Source of the DNA: Bugula neritina
Taxonomy: Eukaryota; Bryozoa; Gymnolaemata; Cheilostomatida; Bugulidae
Assembly: GCA_964035545.1 (NCBI GenBank)
Contig: OZ037766.1
Location: 32,901,773 to 32,965,772 of the forward strand
Reading direction: 5' to 3'
Length of the DNA: 64,000 bases
In this document: in pieces, positions 10,706 through 24,257 of the stretch
How positions within the stretch are numbered: the stretch's first letter is position 1
Layout of the letters: every line of letters starts with the position of its first letter
Position numbers and translations under genes: made by a program
The notes under the pieces: model-generated
Seen by the model: only the letters and a program-made list of their open reading frames with translations
What the model was told of the DNA's origin: nothing
The model's database searches: none

Positions 10706-13375
10706 AGCTGTTATGATAATCATAATGTGATTAATATAAATTATATAAGTGTAACTTATAAGGTCACGGTAAAACTGATAATAACAAAATATTTGAAAAA
10801 TCAATAAAGTAATATAAAATAAGTCATAACTTTCCACAGTAATAATCTACCAGTCATATTTAACAGCACTCAACAATAATATTCTGGAAATAAAGTAAAT
10901 TGTGTTTCCATATAACAACTCTATACTAAAAAAATATATATGGTATACAAATTTGATAAAGAAATTGTCATAGCTGTTTAACTTGTATATATCTTTGGTT
11001 TGAATTCAAGATATAAAAGCAGTAAATTTAGAGATGAACCTTATAGCTTCTAATACCTCAACAAATAAGACACATGTATTATTTATATTACACCACTGCA
11101 GTGTTGGAGTGTCACTATCAGTAGAGATACAATATTGTGTTCAAGTTGGTCTGTATTATGCTGATATATGCCCCTTATATATTTCAACCATACCCACAGT
11201 AACTTGATGAGCTTGTCCACATGAAATGGGCTAAACTCTAATGCTTTACTGTCTATGATAGAGTATAACTGAAAGTGAATAAAGGCCTCTCTGAGTGATG
11301 ATGTGTGACTATTCAGTGAAGAAGCATGTATTAGTTCAGTGACATTCAATAGTGTGCTGCTGTGAATATTTACATTGTTAGACTGTTGATATTTAATTAG
11401 TCATATGTTTGTCTTTACTTCAACATGTGATTTCTAAATGCACTTTTTTGAGACAAGATGAGGAGTGAAATAAAAATTTTTTGCAACATGAATTTTTTTG
11501 TGCAATCAATTTCTCTTTCATATGGATTCAATATTTTAGGCAACTTATATTGTATGTTACAAAAAACATTTTTACTGCTCTATTCTGTGGGAACATGTTC
11601 ACTTAATCAGTTCACTTCAAACAATTCATTTGAATGCTGACTATGTAAATGCATCATAAATAATACATAATGCCACTTTTCTATGTCAACACAGCAGACC
11701 CTTTCTCTAAACCCACAAGTTATCCATGCATATAGACTATACAAGTTTAATATAGAAACCTGATTCTTCTATAGAAAATCTATTAGTTTAGCAGCTGTCT
11801 CTGTGGCAACATGGCGTTGTTTACTTACTGTGTCAATAGAGTCACTTTAATCAATCTATTTGAATGCTAACTTATAGGTTATGTAAAGTCATTGTATAGA
11901 TTATTGATTCTATCTTTTGCTTTATTACTGTACTTAGTGTAGCCACACTATTGATGTAAAGCATTTTCATCCACTTGAATTACAAAAAAAACTTTTGAAT
12001 GCCTTCCTACCAGTCTGCTGCTGCTGCTTGAGTTTTAAAGCGTCTTCTGCATCTCCCTATCTTTGAAATGTTAAATAGTTACAATGACATATCACATTTA
12101 GAGTTTCTGTTACTTGTTTATGCCCATTTAATTTTATTTTTCATGCTTTCTTTGCTAATCTTTAATAAATCATTTTTTAATTTGTAAGGTCACGGTAAAA
12201 CTAATAATAACAAAAGATTTAAAAGATCAATAAAGTTATAAAAAATAACTCATAACTTTCCACAGTAATAATCTACATGCAGTCATATTTAAAAGCACTC
12301 AACAATGATATTCCAGAAATAAAGTAAATTGTTTTTGCGTAACAACTCGTCACCACAGTTAATATCTGTAGCATGGAAACTTGATAAAGAAATTGTCATA
12401 TAGCTATTAAACTTGCATATATCATTGGTGTGAATTCAGGATAAAAGCAGTAAATTTAGAGATGAACCTTATAGCTTCTAATACCTCAACAAATAAGTCA
12501 CATGTATTATTTATATTACACCACTGCAGTGTTGGGGTGTCACTGTCAGTAGAGATACAATATTGTGTCAAGTTGATCTGTATTATGCTAATATATGCCC
12601 CTTATATTTCAACCATACCCACAGTAACTTGATGAGCTTGTCCACATGAAATGGGCTAAACTCTAATGTTTTACTGTCTATTATAGAGCATAACTGAAAT
12701 TGAATAAAGGTCTCTCTGTGTGATGATGTGTGACTATTCAGTGAAGAAGCATGTATTAGTTCAGTGACATTCAATAGTGTGCTGCTGTGAATATTTACAT
12801 TGTTAGACTGTTGATATTTAATTAGTCATATGTTTGTCTTTACTTCAACATGTGATTTCTAAATGCACTTTTTTGAGACAAGATGAGGAGTGAAATAAAA
12901 ATTTTTTGCAACATGAATTTTTTTGTGCAATCAATTTCTCTTTCATATGGATTCAATATTTTAGGCAACTTATATTGTATGTTACAAAAAAAAAACATTT
13001 TTACTGCTGTGCTCTGTGGGAACATGTTCACTTAATCAGTTCACTTCAATCAACTCATCTGAATGCTGACTATGTAAATGCATCATAAATAATACATAAT
13101 GCCACTTTTCTATGTCAACACAGCAGACCCTTTCTCTAAACCCACAAGTTATCCATGCATATAGACTATACAAGTTTAATATAGAAACCTGATTCTTCTA
13201 TAGAAAATCTATTAGTTTAGCAGCTGTCTCTGTGGCAACATGGCGTTGTTTACTTACTGTGTCAATAGAGTCACTTCAATCAATCTATTTGAATGCTAAC
13301 TTATAGGTTATGTAATGTCATTGTATGGATTATTGATTCTATCTTTTGTTTTATTACTGTACTTAGTGCCACCTT
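10706..13375. repeat. Direct duplication of about 1.4 kb within unit 1
   Basis: 10750-11890 and 12185-13330 are near-identical direct copies offset by about 1.43 kb. A third, more diverged copy is at 29560-30970 in unit 2. Short frames at about 11083-11349, 12583-12774 and 11458-11640 belong to the repeat. They change length between copies by frameshift, so no gene is called. Confidence 0.7.
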
Positions 13376-14878
13376 GTAGTGTGACTGTATATACTTTACT
13401 GTAGTGTGACTGTATATACTATACTATAGTGTGACTGTATATACTATACTGTAGTGTGACTGTATATACTATACTGTAGTGTGTCTGTATATACTATACT
13501 GTAGTGTGACTGTATATACTATACTGTAGTGTGACTGTATATACTATACTATAGTGTGACTGTATATACTATACTGTAGTGTGACTGTATACACTATACT
13601 GTAGTGTGACTGTATATACTATACTATAGTGTGACTGTATATACTATACTGTAGTGTGACTGTATATACTATACTGTAGTGTGACCGTATATACTATACT
13701 GTAGTGTGACTGTATATACTATACTGTAGTGTGACCGTATATACTATACTGTAGTGTGACTGTATATACTATACTGTAGTGTGACCGTATATACTATACT
13801 GTAGTGTGACCGTATATACTATACTGTAGTGTGACTGTATATACTATACTATAGTGTGACTGTATATACTATACTGTAGTGTGACTGTATATACTATACT
13901 GTAGTGTGACTGTATATACTATACTATACTATAGTGTGACTGTATATACTATACTGTAGTGTGACTGTATATACTATACTATACTTTAGTGTGACTGTAT
14001 ATACTTTACTGTAGTGTGACTGTATATACTATACTATAGTGTGACTGTATATACTATACTGTAGTGTGACTGTATATACTATACTGTAGTGTGTCTGTAT
14101 ATACTATACTGTAGTGTGACTGTATATACTATACTGTAGTGTGACTGTATATACTATACTATAGTGTGACTGTATATACTATACTGTAGTGTGACTGTAT
14201 ACACTATACTGTAGTGTGACTGTATATACTATACTATAGTGTGACTGTATATACTATACTGTAGTGTGACTGTATATACTATACTGTAGTGTGACCGTAT
14301 ATACTATACTGTAGTGTGACTGTATATACTATACTGTAGTGTGACCGTATATACTATACTGTAGTGTAACTGTATATACTATACTGTAGTGTGACCGTAT
14401 ATACTATACTGTAGTGTGACCGTATATACTATACTGTAGTGTGACTGTATATACTATACTATAGTGTGACTGTATATACTATACTGTAGTGTGACTGTAT
14501 ATACTATACTGTAGTGTGACTGTATATACTATACTATACTATAGTGTGACTGTATATACTATACTGTAGTGTGACTGTATATACTATACTGTAGTGTGAC
14601 TGTATATACTATACTATACTTTAGTGTGACTGTATATACTATACTGTAGTGTGACTGTATATACTATACTGTAGTGTGACCGTATATACTATACTGTAGT
14701 GTGACTGTATATACTATACTGTAGTGTGACTGTATATACTATACTGTAGTGTGACCGTATATACTATACTGTAGTGTGACTGTATATACTCTACTGTAGT
14801 GTGACTGTATATACTATACTATACTGTAGTGTGACTGTATATACTATACTGTAGTGTGACTGTATATACTATACTATA
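13376..14878. repeat. 25-bp satellite with about 610-bp higher-order repeat
   Basis: About 60 copies of a unit reading TGTATATACTATACTGTAGT plus GTGAC. Marked variants (ACTTTACTG, GTGTCTG, TATACACTATACTG) recur in the same order about 610 bases apart (13391/14001, 13476/14092). Roughly 24 units were therefore duplicated as a block. It forms the junction between duplicated units 1 and 2. Confidence 0.85.
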
Positions 14879-15296
14879 TATTATATTTATGGTGTATGAA
14901 TAGCACTGATAACTGTAATATTATTAGTAAACAGCAATAATAATATATTACGATTATATAAAATATCTTTACACAAATAATGAGTATTTTAGTTGCACCA
15001 ATGAGAGTTGTAACAAGTCAATGCTACACACTTTCATATAACAGTACAGCAGTATATCAGCAGCTAGACTAACTTCCATAGCTGCACATGTTAGTAGAGT
15101 AAGGCTGGAATAAATCAGCTCTCTCACTGCAGTTAAAAAAAAGTTGTACATTGCTTGCTCAGTTTAACTCTTACAAGTGTTTCACAGAAATCAGAAAGAT
15201 TAGCGAACTCTACCATTGTTTCTAGCTATTCAATCTCAGTGATAGAATTACAGCTGTTGAATATCAATCACTTTCTATATGCTCAATGTAATTGTC
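14879..15296 (-). other. 3' flank and probable 3' UTR of the ankyrin-caspase gene
   Basis: Non-coding sequence on the 3' side of the caspase stop, closely similar to 1748-2160 in unit 1. A 60-codon minus frame here is not preserved in that copy. Confidence 0.5.
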
Positions 15297-18200
15297 TCAG
15301 ATATGTGGTGGATGGAAACCAGGGAACAGCAGGAGTTGTCTTCCTTTAGTTGGGAAACATTCACTCGTCGGCTGTTGACCTCCAACCTGTGGATCCCTTT
15401 TATTAGCCAGTATACTTTTTTCTCTTACTATGTCCTTGACCTTCAATAAACAGTTTAAAACAGCATGAATTTGGAAAAGAAGCTTATATTAAGTACTAAT
15501 TATATTTTGCATAATATGTCTTACTTTCTGAAATATTCCAACAATGTCGGTATCATGAGCGTAATTGTACAGAGAACAGACCAGAGCTCGGATAGCCCAA
15601 GTGCCTTGCAATTTGTGCCGAATCGAGTAGTAACCTAAAAAGCAAAAGTAATTTTTATGAAGTATTGAAAATAAATTTAGTAAGCTATACTCAGTATGGG
15701 GCCGTATCAAGCGTAGTCGTGCAACAGACCAAATTTTAGAAAGTACCGGAAATTATCGAAACTCATGAAAACAATTTTTGCAGAAAAGATACTATTTTTT
15801 AAAGTAAGTAAATTTTTTTTTCAGTTTAATAAAAAAGTTTGAAAAGAACTTCATGCATTAAAAAATGGGGTTGTTAATCATTAAAAAAAATGTTCTTACC
15901 GTGAAAGCTGGCTCTCAAAATGAACAAGTCATCGGTAGCCAAGTGTTCACCAGCCATGACACTTGCTGTTTGTGTAGCTCTATGACTGTCAGTCACAGCG
16001 TCATGCTCGAACCCCATGTTGTCGGATCTCACTAGCATATGTGAACAACACAGCATTAGTAACTGCACATAATGAGTCATTATACCAAGTGGACACAACT
16101 TCCTATGTTACTGAGAAAACTGACATTCCATAGCATTGCAACAGCAAGATGCGTTTGAGCGCTGACTTAGTTGAACTAATAATTTGAAGTTGTCTTGCCA
16201 TTTGATAGTTGTATTATTTACAGCATCTTAAAATCATAAGCCATGAACCAAGAATACAAACCTTCAACTTTTAACTAATCATTCTTTATAGTGTTATGCA
16301 AATTTGCATCAAAATTGATTATGTTGTATTATATTCTTGCATTATTTTATTATAGTATTGTAGCATCATATGCCCTACTGCATGTATATATTGTCATCTT
16401 ATTTATAAAAATATATTATATTATTATATTCTACTGTATGTAATATGATATCATAGTGTGATAATATTAAAAGTATATTATAATATATCACTATATTTTA
16501 TGCTATTAAATTATGCTTCCATGATTGTGCTAGATTGAAGAATATATTATGTTCTTATAAAACATGACTGCAAAGCCTACAGAAAGCAAAAGGTTTTTGA
16601 AACTTTAACTTACTGCCAGCGCAGGCCTGTATAATGACCAGCTTTGGCTTGCCAGCCATAGACTTGAACCTGTAAGGAGACATCAAATCATAAACATCTG
16701 TCAGCTTAGCAGGTCGGCCATCTTTACCGTAAAGTTCACGGTCTGTTCCGTGCGTCATGATGACTAATGCGAAAACTCCAAGTTTTTCGTGGTCGAGGTG
16801 GTTAGTTTCTTTTTCTATTTCACTTATCATTTGCTGCAAGTTAAAAGTAAGAAAAATTTAAAGCAAGCAAAACTTAAATTATGGCCAGTATGCATAAAGT
16901 TCAATTATACTGAGCTTTTACCACAAACTAAAACTAAAGCTAATTTCATCATTTTAACTATTTCCTAAGTAAATGCTTTTTATTTGGCATCTATTTGAAA
17001 GTTCTGCAATAAATTTATTGTATTACCGTATATAAAGTTAAAGTTTTTTATGAAATGAATTAGTAAATAAATCTGAAGATTGCTCAATGCCTATATAAAC
17101 AGATCTGCGTAAATAAATATAACATTTACTTGAAATCAATACTCTACTATAAGATGTGCTACTATTGGTTAGATGCAGGAGCACTATTGAGTTTTCCTGA
17201 TCTTACATGGTTGAATATATCTTACCAGTCAACCACGGACTATAGAATAGCTGATGTTACCTGGCTGGTGAGGTTTGTTCTGATTTCACAGTGGAAACTG
17301 AGCTGCTGAAACACTTTCCTAAGGTTTATCACATCAAATTCAGAACCATTCCTGTTTGCTAGTTTAGGATGACTCACTGGTGCTGTGACAGCCTGCTGGT
17401 CAAAATCCTTGTTGTTTATGACTAAGCATCTTCCTCTCATTGGTGCTGTCATTCTGTAAACCTGCTTTTCAAAAGAGAAAAACTGTTCATCAGTCAGAAA
17501 CTTAAACGAAAAAAAGTGCATTAAAGCAAACACCAAGTGCTAGAGATATTTAAATACTTTTCAATGATACATGTATTGAAGGCTTCCATAGAATCCTAAT
17601 TTATGCTTTCTACATCTTACACTGTTGGAGTTGAATTTCTCTTCAACAAGCAATGCATCACAAGTTTTTAATGAGAGTGAGATTTCATCTACACTTCTGT
17701 CTGTCTCTTCCAAGTACTTCAGGAGATCCATTTCCTGTTTGTCTGCTGCAACAAACAGTAGCTTGACATTTGCAGATATATACTATAGTGAATATACTAT
17801 ATACTAGTGAATATACTGTATACTAGTGAATATACTGCATACTAGTGAACATACTGTATACTTATAGTGAATATACTGTATACTAGTGAACATACTGCAT
17901 ACTAGTGAATATACTATATACTAGTGAATATACTGTATACTAGTGAATATACTGTATACTAGTGAATATACTGTATACTAGTGAATATACTGTATACTAG
18001 TGAATATACTGTATACTAGTGAACATACTGTATACTAGTGAATATACTGTATACTAGTGAATATACTGTATACTAGTGAATATACTGTATACTAGTGAAT
18101 ATACTGTATACTAGTGAATATACTGTATACTAGTGAATAATATACTGTATACTAGTGAATATACTGTATACTAGTGAATATACTGTATACTAGTGAATAT

Positions 18201-20551
18201 ACTGTATACTAGTGAATATACTGTATACTAGTGAATATACTGTATACTAGTGAACATACTGTATACTAGTGAACATACTGTATACTAGTGAATATACTGT
18301 ATACTAGTGAATATACTGTATACTAGTGAATATACTGTATACTAGTGAATATACTGTATACTAGTGAATATACTGTATACTAGTGAATATACTATATACT
18401 AGTGAATATACTGTATACTAGTGAACATACTATATTATACTACCAAGAGCTCTTACTTGAAGACTGGTGGGCTGGGTCTCTCTGAAACTCCTCAATAAAA
18501 GACACAGCAGCCGAATTATTCAGCAAATGTGCTAATTCAAGAGGCGTGGAACTGTTGCGCAAACTCCTAATGCTTAGCACTGATGTTGCCTGAGCAGCTG
18601 ACAACTGTCTCAGTAAAGCTCTGATGATTTCATCATGTCCGTGGTACAGAGAACTATGAGCTGGAGTCTCACCATGCTTATCTTGTATTGTTAATAGTTC
18701 GCCCAATTCATCTGATGGTAAAGAATCAACGAGACATTTTACAATTTCAACCTGATTGGTGGTTGCTGCCCAGTGTAGAGTCGTCTTGCCATTTTCGTCT
18801 GCTGCTTTGATCACTTGAAGCCAATCGGTAGCTGATGTAGACAGACTTGCTATCATGCATTTCACAGTTTCAGTATGGCCGTTTCCTGCTGCGTATCGTA
18901 AAGCAGTAGCTCCATATTTATCTGGCATAATAAGCAGATCACCCAGCTGAGCTGCAGGCACATGACTCAATAGACATTTCACAGTTTCTGCATGGCCGTT
19001 GTACGCTGCGTCATGAACAACAGTACGCCCAATATTGGTCTGTATTTTGACTAGCTTGAAAAAAGCAGACATTTGTAGAGAATCAGCTATGACTTTTACT
19101 GTCTCTTTATGGCCATTACCCCCAGCCCAGTGCAAAACTGTGCAAAGTCCTTTGCTTTGCACGCTGAGCTCTTTATAGAATTCAGCTTCTGGTATGGCAC
19201 TCAAGATACATTTCATGGTTTCTGAATCGCCTCTCATTGCTACTTTGTGTAGAACTGTGTAGCTATGAACATCTCTCATTGAGACTAGTTGGCATAACTT
19301 TGATGCTGAGATGGAGTCTAGCATGCATTTTACAGCTTCTGTGTGGCCCTTATTTGCTGCGCAATGTAAAGCAGTATAACCTTGCCTATTGCTAATCATA
19401 ATGAGCTTGTCTCGGTCTGGTACTGAGTCAATGATGCATTCAACAGCTTCTGTATGACCATTTTCTGCTGCCATGTGAGCTGCCGTATCGCCATGTTTAT
19501 CTTGCATGATCAACAGCTGAAATACGTCAGTAGCGGGTATAGTGTCCAGGATACACTCTATTGTTGATATGTAATGACGGCCAGCTGCTCTGTGTAAAGC
19601 TGTCTCCTTATGGTCATTCTGGATAAGACAAAGTTTGCAAAAGTCTGCTGGTGAAATGAATTCTAGTATACAGGAGACAATGGTAACATGCCCATTTTCC
19701 ATCACCTGATGTAAAAATGTCCAACCATGTGTGTTCTGAATGGAGAACAGCTGACACAGGTGAGCAGTTGAAAGAGTCTCTGAAATACATTCGACTATAT
19801 CAAGGTGCTTGCTGACCGCAGCCAGGTGAAGCACTGTCTCACCTTTGTGGTTTAGTGTGAGCAGCAGGTTGAAGAGATCAGGTTCTGGCAAGGAGTGTGC
19901 TATATATTTCACCGTCTCAGTGTGCCTATTTTGTGCTGCACTGTGTAAAGCTGTACAGCCATTTGAATCCTGCATTACCAGCAGCTTGTATACATCCGTA
20001 GGTGGTGTATCTTCTAGTAAACACATAAGAGTTTCTGTATAACCATTTTGAGCTGCGTAGTGGATGGCTGTATTCTTATATCTATCTGATATTGAGAGCT
20101 GCTTGTACTGACCGTGGAGACGAAGCAATGGCTTTACGCATTTTACAGTTTCTGTGCAGCCATTACGTGCTGCACCGTGCACAATTGTCCCACCTCGCTT
20201 ATTCTGTATTGTGAGCAGATTGCAAAAATTAGTTGCTGGTACAAAATCTACGAGACATTGTAATGCAGCTGTATTAGAGTCCTTGGTTACATTGTGCACC
20301 ATGGTATCTCCTTGCTCATTTTGTATCATGAGTATTTTGACAAGGTCTGCAGCAGGTAACTTACCTAATATACTTTTTAGTAGTTCTACATTTCCATAGA
20401 CCCTTCTGTCATGCAATAATGTCATACCTTTTTCCTCCTTCCAGCAAAACGCTTTTAGTTGTTCATTTTCTGACAGAGAATCTAGGGTTTGTCTAAATTC
20501 TTCAACACTGTCTATGCAGCTTTTCAATTTACAAAAGGCACTTGGCACCAT
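15297..20551 (-). CDS. Ankyrin-repeat caspase, seven exons
   Basis: Exons, all in phase: 20551-18457, 17745-17621, about 17461-17261 (acceptor could lie up to 17500), 16833-16614, 16031-15900, 15634-15525, 15440-15297; about 1008 residues. Exon 1 encodes about 17 ankyrin repeats with a 39-residue period, longer than the usual 33. Exons 3-7 form a C14 caspase domain: MRGRCLVINN, catalytic His in MTHG, catalytic Cys in QACAG (usual Arg replaced by Ala), then a linker and a p10-like part with the substrate-pocket segment YYSIRHKLQGTW. The tail resembles the end of caspase small subunits. Caspases are cysteine proteases of cell death and inflammation; ankyrin repeats bind proteins. The upstream frame is open to TTG at 20575, so a further 5' exon is possible, with an AG acceptor just before the ATG. 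Intron 1 carries a 19-bp satellite. The gene ends in the segment duplicated at 1748-2215. Confidence 0.88.
17784..18436. repeat. 19-bp satellite in ankyrin-caspase intron 1
   Basis: About 34 copies of GTATACTAGTGAATATACT with few variants. It fills most of intron 1 and begins some 20-30 bases downstream of the 5' splice site (donor GTAAGA at 18456). Confidence 0.9.
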
Positions 20552-20575
20552 ATTTACTGCAGCTGTTACAGTCAA

Positions 20576-21604
20576 GGTGATAATTGTCTTACTATATGCT
20601 GCCCTGTTCTACTTCTCTTCAAACTACGTCAAAGGAATAAATCCACAGTCAACGTCTATTATGTATAACTAACGATTAACTAATGTTTTAGGTGTTCACA
20701 ATAGTAGCATGTGAATAGCCCTTTTGTAAAGCGATTAAACAATGTGTATTCCCTCTGTTAGCACAATCAACAGCCTTATTTCATGCTTGCTCAAACAGCT
20801 TTTTTAAATACCTCATTATGTCTACTAAGCTGTTACTAAAAGCATATTAAATAAAATTTCAGCAGTATGCAATCGTGACCAGCAAATATAACTACGGGTG
20901 TGAATTCACTTTTATATTTAGCAAATATATTTTGTCTACAAACGTACTTCTAAAAAGGCAATGAATTATAGCAAATGGTTGCTTTCTGCCATATTAACTG
21001 GTTTTGATATTATTTCTAAATTCAGAAAACGAAAATTGAGTTTACTCTTTTGGATTGAGTTTTTTTTATATTTAACACTTGATTCATGCTTTAAAATTTA
21101 ATTTTCATAAGGTTTTAATTTTACAACAAAACTTCAAGAAATCTTTTGGCTGTAATATTATATAATATATTGAAAAATCATAATCACCAGATGTTCTCAC
21201 AAGTATAGGGTAGGAGAAGTTAAAGAAAAGGGAGTTTGTATATATAATACCTTACAGCTTATATACTTAGTGGAAATGTGATTTCGTGGAGTAAGTTTGA
21301 CAATATTTAATGAAAAAAAATGATAATTTTGCAAACTAGTGGCAAAGCTACAGAAATGAAAAAAGCTTAAGTTTATAGACTTTTCTCAACAAAAAAAGAA
21401 GGGTAGAAATATTTCAAGTCAACAAACAAGTGTGAAACAAATAGTTTATAAAGAGCTATAGATCTGAGGAATAGAGTGTATATAAAGCTACTTCCTGCAT
21501 TATCTAGGTTAGTCATTTCAATTGACCTTAAGTAGAAGACTATTATAGCTGACTACCAACATACAGCAGACATTCTGAAGTTACCAAACTCTACATGACT
21601 TTGC
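20576..21604. other. Intergenic DNA upstream of ankyrin-caspase
   Basis: No coding signal is seen. It contains the promoter side of the minus-strand caspase gene, but no clear TATA or CCAAT arrangement could be assigned. The stretch from about 21605 resumes similarity with unit 1 at 2310. Confidence 0.45.
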
Positions 21605-22140
21605 AAAGAAGGCAGTTTGTAATATTCCTTTTATATTGCTGTACTATAAGAAAAATATTGTTTGCATTAACTGCTGTTAAAATAGGAAGAATGAACATAT
21701 ACTTAGCCTACATGTTTTTAGTACTTATGGGACAAATAAATTTTCCAAATGAGTCATGGAAACATGGAATAATATATTAAAGTAGATTAGAAACGGCTCA
21801 ATGGGCTCAATGGGTTCAATAAAATGTATAATCAAGTAGATAGAGATACATTTAACTTGACTGATTTGTTAAAAAGACACACACACAGTTTCACACATAC
21901 GTGCAGTTTGTTGCTGTGAATATAATTACTAACTTAGTTCATTAGGGGAAAACCCAAGAAGGGAAATTATCTTCAGAAAATACACTTGAGTTGAACCTAT
22001 ACATGGAGTTGCACCATAATATTCCAGTGATGATGGCCCAATACTGCTTGGAAAACCTGAGCAAAATGTTGAATAGTAACACTTTTATACATATATACTT
22101 AAGTTATACCGAATGGTATAGTAATTCATTTTCAACTATC

Positions 22141-22773
22141 ATGGAGGTAGCATCTTCACAGCAGCGTATTAATAAGTGTAACTTATTCAGTCATGATAAT
22201 ATTGTCAACATACTACAGGAATTAAAGAACTTTGGTATTTCACAAAGAAGATAAGGTGTGAAACAAGTGATGGTGGTTGGAGAATATATAGTCTGTGATA
22301 ATGATCAACTAGTTTTATGTCGTAATTGGGAACTTTTCTTTAACAAAAAATTCTATGAATGTGACAACTCTGTACAACAATTCATTAGAAGATTATTTCC
22401 TTACGTAAGATATAGAGATAAAGTTCACACAGAGCTGATGTGGTTGTTGGAAGGAAGTAAACTGAGATCAGACCGTCTGTACATCATATACTCGTATTAC
22501 ATTCCATGTGCTGGTAATCGTCACAGCATCACTTCCTGCGCGGAGTGGTTGACAGAGTATGCAGCTTTGCGCAATATAAATATAATAGTTGGTTATGATG
22601 AGGTGTTTGAACATAGCTGTGAGGATGAATGTTTTTCAATATTCGAAGAAGGAAAAGTACCCTTATATGATTTAACCAAACGCTCTATCTGTGGAGAAGA
22701 GTACGTACATGTTCGGCTCGAAAAAGTGAAATCAGCAAGACAACCTCTAGAATTGCAAATTTATTATAAATAA
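22141..22773 (+). pseudogene. AID/APOBEC-like deaminase, type 1 (B1), in-frame stop
   Basis: Paralogue of deaminase A1. The frame starts with the matching ATG but meets TAA at 22252-22254, codon 38, where A1 has CAA. The same frame then stays open for 173 codons to 22773 and keeps the whole deaminase core: HTE, YIIYSYYIPCAGN, second cysteine of C-x9-C, and the C-terminal strand-helix-strand. It lacks the Asn-rich insertion of A1. Three readings are possible: a recent nonsense allele, readthrough, or a shorter functional protein starting at the in-frame ATG at 22270. The intact downstream frame argues that any inactivation is young. The CAA-to-TAA change is a C-to-T transition. Confidence 0.75.
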
Positions 22774-22814
22774 ATGAAATAATATAATCATAAAAAAAAA
22801 TATATTATAATAAT

Positions 22815-22915
22815 ACGTGGAGAAGAGTATACAGACATTCAGCTGGAAAATGCGAAACTATCAAGAAAACATCTTGAATTACAAATGGTAATTAATAGCT
22901 TATTATATGGTATAG
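22815..22915 (+). pseudogene. Orphan 3' end of a type-1 deaminase
   Basis: Directly after B1, the sequence CGTGGAGAAGAGTATACAGA through GAATTACAAATGGTAATTAA repeats the final 30 codons of the type-1 gene in diverged form. There is no core domain. Together with 5155-5235 it points to an older third type-1 copy in the ancestral unit. Confidence 0.55.
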
Positions 22916-24257
22916 TGTAACAACATTATAATAGAATAATGTGATAAAGCTTATGAATATAACTATAATATAGTGTAATATAAATATAAATGTTGGAGTT
23001 GATAATAGAGAGTGATGCAAGGCACTGGTTAATCGTCTTCAATGACCACCCATTGCTTTGTGGTTAAGCTATAAGTATGGCAGTATATCTGTTTCTAGTT
23101 AAGTTAAATCAGTGATACTACAATTTTATTTTAATGTTTTTATTTATATAGTTTAAAACATTTTGTTATAGTTTTTAATTAGTATAAACAGCGTTTATAT
23201 GCGTTTTTGTCTACAATATTATTATACAGTTTTTAAACAGTTGAAGTTTGTCGAACTACATGTCTGCTTTTTTTACCTCAAGATAAATATCCTTTTATAA
23301 GTAACTTTTTGTTGATTCATTTAACAAAGTTGCTTCAGCTTTTAATATATTTGTAAATCATTTCATATAATCTTATAAAATAAATCTTTTTCCGTAGATT
23401 TTTTATGAAGTTTTTCCTCATTAAAATATAGACTGTAATTTAAAGATCTCTCGTGCTTTTCATATCGAGCTCAAACTTGAAACTTCTTATATAGAAAAAT
23501 CTGGACTTTTGAGTGACTCTTGGAAATGGGAAAATCCGAAATGCATTATGACACAGTTATGACACAGGATAATCGTAAAGCAGGAATAGTTAAAACAATG
23601 AAGTTTGTATGTTGCAATAGATTATCTCAATTTACAAAAGAATGACACAATAAAAATCAATAGGTGATAATGTTTCACAATATATCAGTAGTTAGTAAAG
23701 ACAGCTGATAGTAAGCGTTTAAAGGTAAATTATGTTAATACTGATGATGGTCAGGTAAAGTAACTAAAAGTTTACATTGGAAATATTAGATAACCAGCAG
23801 TATAAATATAGAGATTAGAGCATAACTCGAAGTGACATATAGAACATAACTCCAAGCAACATTTTATAGAGCATAACTGAAAGGAAATAAAAATATCGCA
23901 GAGTGATTATGTATAAATATTAGTTCAATGCCAACCTCAAGAGAGATGCAATACCTATTTAAAGATGTGCTCCTGTGAAAATTTTTATCTGTAGACTGTT
24001 GATATATCATTAGTCATATGTTTGTTGTTATTTCGACTTATTACCACTAAATGCACTTTCTTGAAACAAGATGAGTGATAAAAAACCAGTTTGAAACAAT
24101 GTTGCGCAACCCTTCACATGGGTTCAATATTTCAGATAAATTATATTGCGTGTTACAACTGAGTGCTTTAAGTAATATATAAACAACCCACTTTCAATTG
24201 GGATGATATAAAACTACAGAAGTATATAAGGAGATGAAGAAAGAGTAAAATACATGC
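22916..24257. other. Non-coding DNA of unit 2
   Basis: Collinear with parts of 4120-6290. No gene is seen. Confidence 0.5.

Noticed and set aside
10083-13088. Short frames in the 1.4-kb repeat (11083-11349, 12583-12774, 11458-11640, 12906-13088)
   Set aside because: Copies differ by frameshifts and early stops, and no domain or codon signal is visible.
19845-20399. Plus-strand frames opposite the ankyrin exon
   Set aside because: Antisense shadows of the ankyrin repeats, with the same periodicity.
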